Below, piece by piece: positions 22,372 to 28,612 of a DNA stretch of 64,000 bases (position 1 is the stretch's first letter; the number at the start of each line of letters is the position of its first letter). The notes beneath the pieces are model-generated. The model ran no database searches. It was given only the letters and a program-made list of their open reading frames with translations, and was not told the DNA's origin. The DNA comes from Cellulomonas pakistanensis (lineage in GTDB: Bacteria; Actinomycetota; Actinomycetes; Actinomycetales; Cellulomonadaceae), in contig NZ_BONO01000009.1 of assembly GCF_016862755.1 (NCBI RefSeq), forward strand, positions 62,001 to 126,000, written 5' to 3'. A program made the position numbers and the translations under genes.

Positions 22372-23028
22372 ATGAGCGAGGACACCACACGCGCCCCCGA
22401 GTCCGAGGACGACGCGGCGCGCAGCGAGCGGTTCGAGGCCGAGGCGCTGGTCTACCTGGACCAGCTGTACGGCGCCGCCCTGCGCATGACCCGGAACCCG
22501 TCCGACGCCGAGGACCTGGTCCAGGAGACGTTCGCCAAGGCGTTCGCCGCCTTCCACCAGTACCGGCCCGGGACGAACCTCAAGGCGTGGCTGTACCGGA
22601 TCCTCACCAACACGTTCATCAACACGTACCGCAAGAAGCAGCGCGAGCCGCGGCAGTCCCAGGCCGACGAGATCGAGGACTGGCAGATCGCGCGGGCGGA
22701 GTCGCACTCGTCGACGGGACTGCGCTCCGCCGAGGCCGAGGCGCTCGACCACCTGCCCGACTCGGACGTGAAGGACGCGCTCGCGCGGCTGCCGGAGGAC
22801 TTCCGGATCGCCGTGTACCTGGCGGACGTCGAGGGGTTCGCCTACAAGGAGATCGCCGAGATCATGGGCACGCCGATCGGCACCGTGATGTCGCGGCTGC
22901 ACCGCGGGCGCGGGCAGCTGCGCGACATGCTGGCCGACTACGCGCGCGACCGCGGTCTGGTGCCGGCAGGGGGGTCGTCGACCGCCGAGGGCGGGGACGG
23001 CGCGGGATCGTCGAGGAGGGCACGATGA
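22372..23028 (+). CDS. sigH: RNA polymerase sigma factor SigH/SigR (ECF)
   Basis: 218 residues from ATG 22372. Region 2 ([27 protein letters not shown]) and region 4 ([37 protein letters not shown]) are typical of the thiol-oxidative-stress ECF group SigR/SigH. Its stop overlaps the anti-sigma start by four bases. An in-frame ATG at 22267 would add 35 residues and coincides with the start predicted from the SigH-type promoter. That echoes the longer, unstable SigR isoform known in Streptomyces. Confidence 0.95.
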   Translation: MSEDTTRAPESEDDAARSERFEAEALVYLDQLYGAALRMTRNPSDAEDLVQETFAKAFAAFHQYRPGTNLKAWLYRILTNTFINTYRKKQREPRQSQADEIEDWQIARAESHSSTGLRSAEAEALDHLPDSDVKDALARLPEDFRIAVYLADVEGFAYKEIAEIMGTPIGTVMSRLHRGRGQLRDMLADYARDRGLVPAGGSSTAEGGDGAGSSRRAR

Positions 23029-23321
23029 CGGGCTGGGACGCCGCGGGGGCGACGCCGGAGCAGACGGCGGGGGGCTGCGGCCCCGAGTGCGAGCAGGCGC
23101 TGGGCCGGCTGTTCGCGTACGTGGACCGGGAGCTGGAGCCGGTCGACGCCGAGCAGGTGCGGCAGCACATCGAGGACTGCCGCCCGTGCCTGGACGAGAT
23201 CGCCGTGGAGACGATGCTCAAGGAGCTCGTCAAGCGGTGCTGCCAGGACAAGGCGCCGGCGGACCTGCGCGTGAAGATCCACGCGCAGCTCACCACGCTG
23301 CGCGTGACGCGGACCGTCTAG
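23025..23321 (+). CDS. rshA: Zinc-containing anti-sigma factor RshA/RsrA
   Basis: 98 residues. The ZAS motif HxxxCxxC is H48, C52 and C55, with an upstream Cys22 that likely completes the zinc site. Extra Cys18, C72 and C73 resemble the redox-active set of RsrA. Under disulfide stress such proteins lose zinc and release SigH. ATG 23025 overlaps the sigH stop (ATGA), so the two are co-translated. A 28-bp palindromic terminator follows. Confidence 0.94.
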   Translation: MTGWDAAGATPEQTAGGCGPECEQALGRLFAYVDRELEPVDAEQVRQHIEDCRPCLDEIAVETMLKELVKRCCQDKAPADLRVKIHAQLTTLRVTRTV

Positions 23322-23361
23322 GACCGCGCGGGGGCCGGACCGGCCCCTCCGAGCACGACGA

Positions 23362-23389
23362 AGGGCCCGGTGCGATCGCACCGGGCCCT
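23362..23389. terminator. Bidirectional terminator between rshA and bL37 gene
   Basis: Perfect 28-bp palindrome of 14-base arms, 40 bases after the rshA stop and 28 bases past the convergent bL37 stop. Weaker flanking complementarity (GAGCACGA/CGTGCTGT) extends the stem. It suits both strands. Confidence 0.8.
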
Positions 23390-23417
23390 CGTGCTGTGCG
23401 GCTGCGCCGCCCGACGC

Positions 23418-23492
23418 TCAGGCGTTGGGGCGCTTGCCGTGGTTGGCGCCGTTCCCGGCGCGGGAACGGCGCTTGCGACCACGCTTGCTCAT
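23418..23492 (-). CDS. Ribosomal protein bL37 (24 aa)
   Basis: A 24-codon gene encoding a very basic peptide, MSKRGRKRRSR followed by a stretch ending NHGKRPNA. This matches the small actinobacterial large-subunit protein bL37, first seen in mycobacterial ribosome structures. ATG 23492 has GGGAGAA at good spacing. It is divergent from pilT and ends at a shared terminator. Genes this short are often missed by automatic annotation. Confidence 0.88.
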   Translation of the reverse strand: MSKRGRKRRSRAGNGANHGKRPNA

Positions 23493-23584
23493 GGAACTTC
23501 TCCCTGGTGAGGCTGACCGGTGCGGCGGTGCAGCCGCCCGGGGACCCCCCATGGTCCCACACCCGGCACGCGCGTTTCGCACCG

Positions 23585-23629
23585 ATGGTTCAAGGACCGG
23601 GGGGAACCGGCCGATCAGAGGAGGTGTGA
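23585..23629 (+). CDS. Possible 14-codon leader peptide coupled to pilT
   Basis: ATG 23585 opens a frame MVQGPGGTGRSEEV that stops at 23627-23629, overlapping the pilT GTG by GTGA. The AGGAGG at 23619-23624 lies only one base from the pilT GTG, too close for normal initiation, so coupling or reinitiation from this frame could matter. No ribosome binding site is obvious before ATG 23585. Speculative. Confidence 0.25.
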   Translation: MVQGPGGTGRSEEV

Positions 23630-24714
23630 GCGAGCAGCCGCAGTCCGTCGTCCCCCTCCTGCACGCCCTGGCCCAGGCCGGCGGCTCCGACCTGCACGTC
23701 AAGGTGGGCTCCGAGCCGCGCGTGCGCGTCGACGGCCGGCTGCGCCGGCTGCAGGTGCCGGCCCTCAAGCCGCGCGACACCGAGCACATGCTCGGCGAGG
23801 TGCTGCCGGACGACCTGACGGAGACCTTCGGCCGCACCCACGAGGCCGACTTCGCGTTCTCGCTGTCCGGCGTCGGCCGGTTCCGCGTCAACGCGTACCA
23901 GGCGCGCGGCACCTACGGCATGGTGTTCCGCCTCGTCGCGATGGGCGCGCAGTCGCTGTCGGAGCTCGGCCTGCCGGACGTGCTGGGCGAGCTCGCCCTC
24001 GAGCCGCGCGGCCTGGTGCTCGTCACCGGCCCCACCGGCTCGGGCAAGACCACGACGCTGGCGTCGATGATCGACCTGATCAACACGGTGCGCGAGGCCA
24101 ACATCGTGACGATCGAGGACCCGATCGAGGTCCTGCACCCGGACAAGCGCGGCATCATCTCCCAGCGCGAGATCCGGCAGGACACCGCCGACTTCACCGT
24201 CGCGCTGCGCGCCGCCATGCGGCAGGACCCCGACGTCATCTTCGTCGGCGAGATGCGCGACGTGGAGACGGTGCGCGCGGCGCTGTCCGCCGCGGAGACC
24301 GGCCACCTGGTGCTGTCCACCCTGCACACCATCGACGCGGCCGAGTCGGTCAACCGCATCGTCGACTTCTTCCCGCCGCACGAGCAGCAGCAGATCCGGG
24401 TCGCGCTGGCGCAGTCGCTGCGGGGCATCGTGTCGCAGCGCCTGGTGCGCAAGGCCGACGGCGGCGGGCGCACCGCGGTCGTCGAGGTCCTGGTCAACAC
24501 CGGCCGCACCGCGGAGGCGATCGTGGACCCTGCGAGCAGCGAGCCGCTGCTGGACCTGATCAAGCAGGGCGACTACTACAAGATGCAGACCTTCGACCAG
24601 CACCTGGTGCGCCTGGTCGCGGACGGCACCGTCACGTACGACGAGGCCCTCGGCGTCGCGTCGAACCCGCAGGACCTCACGGTCGAGCTGCGCTCGGTGG
24701 GCCTGATCGCCTGA
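23626..24714 (+). CDS. pilT: PilT-like type IV pilus retraction ATPase
   Basis: 362 residues from GTG 23626. It has the PilT N-domain, Walker A GPTGSGKT (135-142), an Asp box (IVTIEDPIE), Walker B (PDVIFVGEMRD) and a His box (GHLVLSTLHT). The C-terminal block ends QGDYYKMQTFDQHL, as in PilT. PilT depolymerises type IV pili for twitching. No other pilus gene is in the window, so the machinery must be elsewhere or the ATPase has another role. The in-frame extension upstream of 23626 lacks family similarity. Confidence 0.93.
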   Translation: MSEQPQSVVPLLHALAQAGGSDLHVKVGSEPRVRVDGRLRRLQVPALKPRDTEHMLGEVLPDDLTETFGRTHEADFAFSLSGVGRFRVNAYQARGTYGMVFRLVAMGAQSLSELGLPDVLGELALEPRGLVLVTGPTGSGKTTTLASMIDLINTVREANIVTIEDPIEVLHPDKRGIISQREIRQDTADFTVALRAAMRQDPDVIFVGEMRDVETVRAALSAAETGHLVLSTLHTIDAAESVNRIVDFFPPHEQQQIRVALAQSLRGIVSQRLVRKADGGGRTAVVEVLVNTGRTAEAIVDPASSEPLLDLIKQGDYYKMQTFDQHLVRLVADGTVTYDEALGVASNPQDLTVELRSVGLIA

Positions 24715-24784
24715 CGAGGCGGGGCCGGTCCGCCGACCCGCCGACCCGGCGCGCCGCCGCGACCCGCCCGCCCCGGGAACGCCC

Positions 24785-24835
24785 TTGCCGGGCTCCCGCG
24801 CGCCCTCTACCGTGGGGTAGACGCGATATATCTCG
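24785..24835 (+). promoter_or_regulatory. Promoter and PadR-type operator of the DUF4097-padR operon
   Basis: TTGCCG (24785-24790), 17 bases, TACCGT (24808-24813). Just downstream, 24822-24835 reads CGCGATATATCTCG, a near-palindrome with a perfect GATATATC centre. AT-rich dyads of this kind are typical PadR operators and stand out in this GC-rich DNA. Binding here by the downstream PadR protein would block the transcription start. Confidence 0.65.
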
Positions 24836-24853
24836 ATGCGAGGGAGCAGCGTC

Positions 24854-25696
24854 ATGGCCACGGAGTCCTGGGTCGTCATCGGCCCGCAGATCATCGAGGT
24901 CGAGGACGTGCGCTCGCTGCGCGTCCAGGTCAGCGGCGGCCGGGTCGACGTGGTGGCGCACGAGGACCCCGCGCTCACCGGCGCGCGGCTGGAGGTGCAC
25001 CGCGTCGACGGCTCGCCGCTCGAGGTCACCTACGCCGACGGCGCGCTCTGGGCGGGGGTCCGCTCCGTCACCGGCATCGACGGGTTCCTCGACCGCCTGC
25101 GCGGCCCGGGCCAGCGCGACCGCGTGGAGGTGCACCTGGCGGTGCCGGCGCACGTCGTCGCCTCGGTGGCGTCGGTCAACGCCGACCTGCTGCTGGCGGG
25201 CGTCGAGCAGGACGCGACGGTGTCGACGGTCGGCGGCGGCGTGGTCGTCGACGGGACCCGCGGGGCGCTGTCGGTGAAGAGCGTGTCGTCCGACGTCGTG
25301 GTCCGGGACCACCTCGGCGACCTGTCGGTCGGCACCGTGTCCGGCGCGGCCACGGCGTCCGGCGCGCTGCACCGCGTCACGGTCACGACCGTCTCCGGCG
25401 AGGTCACGCTCGACTGCCTGGCGCCGACGTCGGTGTGCCACGTGCGGACGGTGTCGGGCGACGTCGCGGTGCGGCTGCCCGCCGGCCACGGCGTCGGCGT
25501 GGAGGCGCGCAGCGTGTCGGGGCGCGTCGTGATCGACGGGGTGGAGCGCGGCGACCGGCGGCCGGGCCGCACGACCGTCGACCTCCGCGACGACCGCGCC
25601 ACCTGCTACGTGTACTCGCAGACGGTGTCCGGCCACCTCACGGTGCTGCACGGCGCCCCGCTCGCCGAGCCGGTGGTGGACGCCGGCGGCGCCTGA
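24854..25696 (+). CDS. DUF4097 beta-helix (putative adhesin-like) protein
   Basis: 280 residues of repetitive beta structure with recurring SVSGDVAV / TVSGEVTL-like units (DUF4097). There is no signal peptide or membrane helix, so it is probably cytoplasmic despite the adhesin label. ATG 24854 has GAGGGAGC upstream. Its stop overlaps the next ATG by one base (TGATG), coupling it to the PadR regulator. DUF4097-PadR pairs are common in Actinobacteria, and the DUF4097 protein may be the regulated output or a partner. Function unknown. Confidence 0.88.
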   Translation: MATESWVVIGPQIIEVEDVRSLRVQVSGGRVDVVAHEDPALTGARLEVHRVDGSPLEVTYADGALWAGVRSVTGIDGFLDRLRGPGQRDRVEVHLAVPAHVVASVASVNADLLLAGVEQDATVSTVGGGVVVDGTRGALSVKSVSSDVVVRDHLGDLSVGTVSGAATASGALHRVTVTTVSGEVTLDCLAPTSVCHVRTVSGDVAVRLPAGHGVGVEARSVSGRVVIDGVERGDRRPGRTTVDLRDDRATCYVYSQTVSGHLTVLHGAPLAEPVVDAGGA

Positions 25697-26466
25697 TGGC
25701 CGTCTTCGGGCACGGGCAGCTCCGGCTCTACCTGCTCTCGCTGCTCGAGGTGGGCCCGCGGCACGGCTACGAGCTGATCAGGGCCCTGTCCGACCGGTTC
25801 GGCGGCACCTACCGCCCGAGCGCGGGCACGGTGTACCCCCGGCTGGCCCGGCTCGAGGAGGAGGGCCTGGTCGAGCGGTCCGCGGCCGGCCGCAAGACGC
25901 TCTACACGCTCACCGATCGGGGCCGGGCGGAGGTCGACGCGCACCGCGCCGAGCTCGCCGCGCTGGAGCACGAGCTGGCCGGCGTCGTCCGCGACCTCGC
26001 GGCGCGGGTGCGCGCGGAGGTCGCGGGGTCGATGGCGGGGATGCGCGCGGACGTCGCCGCGGCGGCGCAGCAGGCGCGGGCGGCGGCGGTGCGCGCCGGG
26101 TGGGACGGCGCCGCGGCGCCGGGCGCGCCGGGCGCGGGCGGCCCCGGGGCGGGGGGCAGCGCGCCGGCCGGGGGCGTCACCGGTGACGGCGTGCCGAGCG
26201 GCGTGGCTCCGGCCGGCGGCGGCCCCGGTGGCGTCCCACGGGTGCCGACGCCGGGCGTGCCGTTCGACGGCCCGGGGGAGCGCCGCGCCGCCCGGGCCCG
26301 CCGCGCGGCGATCGAGGCCGAGCTGGCCGCGTTCCGCGCGGAGGTCCGGGACGCGGTGCGCCGCTCGGAGGCGGCGGGCGGCCCGACCCCGCTCACGGCG
26401 GACACGGTGCGGACCGTGCTGGCGAGCGCCCGCGCCGCGATCGCCGCGACGCTCCCGCCCGGCTGA
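25696..26466 (+). CDS. PadR-family transcriptional regulator
   Basis: 256 residues. Winged helix at 1-90 with the PadR signature: LRLYLLSLLEVGPRHGYELI, the YRPSAGTVYPRLARLEEEGLV recognition/wing region and YTLTDRGR. The C-terminal half holds a coiled region (95-140), a long Gly/Ala/Pro low-complexity insert (140-200) and a final helical segment, longer than the usual PadR effector domain. It probably represses its own operon through the dyad at 24822-24835. It ends next to a 24-bp perfect hairpin. Confidence 0.93.
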   Translation: MAVFGHGQLRLYLLSLLEVGPRHGYELIRALSDRFGGTYRPSAGTVYPRLARLEEEGLVERSAAGRKTLYTLTDRGRAEVDAHRAELAALEHELAGVVRDLAARVRAEVAGSMAGMRADVAAAAQQARAAAVRAGWDGAAAPGAPGAGGPGAGGSAPAGGVTGDGVPSGVAPAGGGPGGVPRVPTPGVPFDGPGERRAARARRAAIEAELAAFRAEVRDAVRRSEAAGGPTPLTADTVRTVLASARAAIAATLPPG

Positions 26467-26477
26467 CTCCCGGGGGT

Positions 26478-26532
26478 GCACGAGACGCGTCGGGGGTGCC
26501 CCCGGTGAGGGCACCCCCGACGCGTCTCGTGC
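26478..26532. terminator. Long perfect hairpin G between convergent genes
   Basis: 24-base perfectly complementary arms (26478-26501 and 26509-26532) around a 7-base loop. It starts 11 bases after the PadR stop and ends one base before the stop of the convergent SGNH-like gene, so it can terminate both. The arm begins GCACGAG, like palindrome H. Confidence 0.85.
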
Positions 26533-26533
26533 G

Positions 26534-27133
26534 TCAGACCACGTCCTCCGGGAGGCCGAGCCAGGCGTTCCAGTGCGAGTGCAGCACGAGCCAGGCCATC
26601 AGGCCGTAGCCGGCCTGGCCGGGCAGCGACCCGTCGCCCGCGGCGAGATCGGCGAGCCACTGCTCGTGCCCCGCGAGCGGGGTGAACGTGTCGACGTACG
26701 GCACGCGGCGGCGGGTGGTGACGTCGGCGAACGCGGCCGACAGGTCGGCGAGCGTGGTGGGGTCGACGCCGGCGCCGGGCGGCGGGCCGACCACGAACGC
26801 CGGCATCCGGCGTTGCTCCGCGGCGTCGAGGATGTTCGCGAGGTTGAGCCGGCTGCGCGCGAGCGACAGGCCCGCGAGGGCGTCCGCGCGGCCGAGCGAC
26901 ACGACCAGCCGGGTGTCGGCCTCGGCGGAGGCGCGGCGGCCGACCTCCTCCTCCCAGCGCGCGGAGAGGCCCGAGGTGGTCTCGCCGGGCACCGCGAGGG
27001 TGAGGACCGTCGGCGGCACAGGGGTCGTGGTCCGCGCGGCGACCCGGCCGACCCAGCCCAGCGCCCGGGGGTCGCCGGCGCCCGCGGCCAGCTCGTCCCC
27101 GATCACCACCAGGCGCACCGGCAGCTCGCCCAC
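26534..27133 (-). CDS. SGNH/GDSL-hydrolase-like protein lacking catalytic residues
   Basis: 199 residues from GTG 27133 (GGGAGG seven bases upstream). The fold follows SGNH hydrolases: VVIGDELAAGAGDPRALGW at the block I position, GRAD at block III and DGSLPGQAGYGLMAW at block V. The nucleophile Ser of GDSL is Glu14, the block III Asn is Ala and the block V His is Leu, so hydrolase chemistry seems lost. It may be a binding or regulatory pseudo-enzyme. It is annotated as a normal GDSL esterase in similar genomes, which the sequence does not support. Confidence 0.8.
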   Translation of the reverse strand: MGELPVRLVVIGDELAAGAGDPRALGWVGRVAARTTTPVPPTVLTLAVPGETTSGLSARWEEEVGRRASAEADTRLVVSLGRADALAGLSLARSRLNLANILDAAEQRRMPAFVVGPPPGAGVDPTTLADLSAAFADVTTRRRVPYVDTFTPLAGHEQWLADLAAGDGSLPGQAGYGLMAWLVLHSHWNAWLGLPEDVV

Positions 27134-27229
27134 GTCCCGTCCTCCCGCTCGACCCGCACGTCCCGCGGCCGCGGGACGCCCCAGTGTCGCAGCCGGACCG
27201 GCCGGGACGCCCGCCGACGCGCGGCCCTC

Positions 27230-27293
27230 GCCGAGATGGCACTCCTCGGCTGTGTACCCGGGTCCGCGGACAGCCGAGAGGTGCCGTCTCGGC
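27230..27293. repeat. Intergenic palindrome B
   Basis: 24-base arms (27230-27253, 27270-27293) match at 21 of 24 positions. It is nearly identical to palindrome A at 50421-50484 in both arms, while the loops differ. It lies just beyond the stop of the 51-aa membrane protein gene, a terminator position. Confidence 0.8.
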
Positions 27294-27309
27294 GGAGCGA
27301 GGGGCGCGG

Positions 27310-27465
27310 TCAGCGCAGGTAGCCGTCCGCGCCCTCGGTCCAGTCGCGGTGCGAGCGCGGCGGCGCGCGGTGGCCGAGCCCGTCGGTGCGGATCCAGTCG
27401 TAGAGCCGCGCGCCGAGCCAGGCGGTCAGGGTGATCAGGGCCAGGGCGATCAGGAGAGTGGTCAT
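27310..27465 (-). CDS. 51-aa small membrane protein
   Basis: Begins MTTLLIALALITLTAWLGARLYDW: one N-terminal transmembrane helix (about 2-20) followed by a short basic tail ending DWTEGADGYLR. ATG 27465 has CTGCC-rich sequence upstream and no strong ribosome binding site. It is divergent from the DJ-1/AraC gene 93 bases away and followed by palindrome B. Codon third positions are GC-rich as in real genes. Function unknown. Confidence 0.6.
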   Translation of the reverse strand: MTTLLIALALITLTAWLGARLYDWIRTDGLGHRAPPRSHRDWTEGADGYLR

Positions 27466-27558
27466 GGCAGAAAGCCTGCCGCCGGGTCATTTCCGCCACG
27501 AGTGGCAGGACTGCCGAGACCCATCGACTTCCCGCCAGTTCCGTGGCAGGCTCGGCGC

Positions 27559-28542
27559 ATGCTGCAGCGAGTCGCCGCGATCGCGGTCCCGGGGGTGTCC
27601 ACGTTCGAGCTCGGGCTCGTCTGCGAGGTGTTCGGCATCGACCGGTCCGACACCGGCGGCCCGACCTTCGACTTCACGCTGTGCACCCCGGAGCCGGGCC
27701 GGGTGCCGATGGAGCCCGCGCTGGCGGTCGAGGTGCCGACCGGTCTCGACGCCACCGAGGACGCCGACCTCGTCGTGGTGCTGCCGTACAAGGCGCCGTA
27801 CGGGCTGCCCGAGGCGGCGCGCGACGCCATCCGCGCCGCGCACGACCGCGGCGCCTGGGTGATGAGCATCTGCTCCGGCACGTTCGCGCTCGGGGAGGCC
27901 GGGCTGCTCGACGGCCGCCGGTGCACCACCCACTGGATGTACGCCGACGACCTGCAGCGCCGGTACCCCACGGCCGAGGTCGACCCGGCGGTCCTCTACG
28001 TCGAGGACGGCCGCGTCATCAGCAGCGCGGGCACCGCCGCGGGCATCGACGCGTGCCTGCACCTGATCCGGCGTGAGCTGGGCGCGCAGCAGGCCGCGCT
28101 CGTCGCCCGGCGGATGGTCGTCCCGCCGCACCGCGACGGCGGGCAGGCCCAGTACGTCGACACCCCGCTGCCGTGCGACGCCGACACCCTCGCGCCGCTG
28201 CTCGCCTGGATGACCGAGCACCTGGACGCCGAGCTCACGGTGCCGGACCTCGCCGCGCGGGCGCTCATGTCCGAGCGGACGTTCGCCCGCCGGTTCCGCG
28301 CCGAGACCGGCACCACGCCGGCGGCCTGGGTGACCCGGCAGCGGCTGGTCCGGGCGCAGGAGATGCTCGAGCGCACGTCGGCCGGGGTGGACGAGGTCGC
28401 CCGCGCGAGCGGGTTCGGCAGCGCCGCGATCCTGCGGCACCACTTCGCGCGGGTGCTGGGCACGAGCCCGCAGGCGTACCGCCGCCAGTTCGCGTGCACC
28501 GACGAGGCCGAGTCGGCGGCCGACCGCATGTCGGTCGCCTGA
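27559..28542 (+). CDS. GlxA-type AraC regulator with DJ-1/PfpI domain
   Basis: 327 residues. An N-terminal DJ-1/PfpI-like domain (1-175) has the nucleophile-elbow Cys105 in MSICSGTFALGEAG. A C-terminal AraC double HTH (225-315) contains ERTFARRFRAETGTTPAAWV and VDEVARASGFGSAAILRHHFARVLGTSP. GlxA relatives control catabolism of small amines or arginine. The spacer to the divergent 51-aa gene contains several TGGCAG/CTGCC half-sites that could be its operator. A terminator follows. Confidence 0.93.
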   Translation: MLQRVAAIAVPGVSTFELGLVCEVFGIDRSDTGGPTFDFTLCTPEPGRVPMEPALAVEVPTGLDATEDADLVVVLPYKAPYGLPEAARDAIRAAHDRGAWVMSICSGTFALGEAGLLDGRRCTTHWMYADDLQRRYPTAEVDPAVLYVEDGRVISSAGTAAGIDACLHLIRRELGAQQAALVARRMVVPPHRDGGQAQYVDTPLPCDADTLAPLLAWMTEHLDAELTVPDLAARALMSERTFARRFRAETGTTPAAWVTRQRLVRAQEMLERTSAGVDEVARASGFGSAAILRHHFARVLGTSPQAYRRQFACTDEAESAADRMSVA

Positions 28543-28559
28543 CCCGCGACCCCGGACGC

Positions 28560-28600
28560 GCCGGAGGCCGGCCACCCGCAGCGGGTGGCCGGCCTCCGGC
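28560..28600. terminator. Terminator between araC-type gene and kgd
   Basis: 18-bp perfect stem (28560-28577 with 28583-28600) and a 5-base loop between two convergent stops; it can act in both directions. Confidence 0.85.
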
Positions 28601-28612
28601 GTGCGGCGCGGG

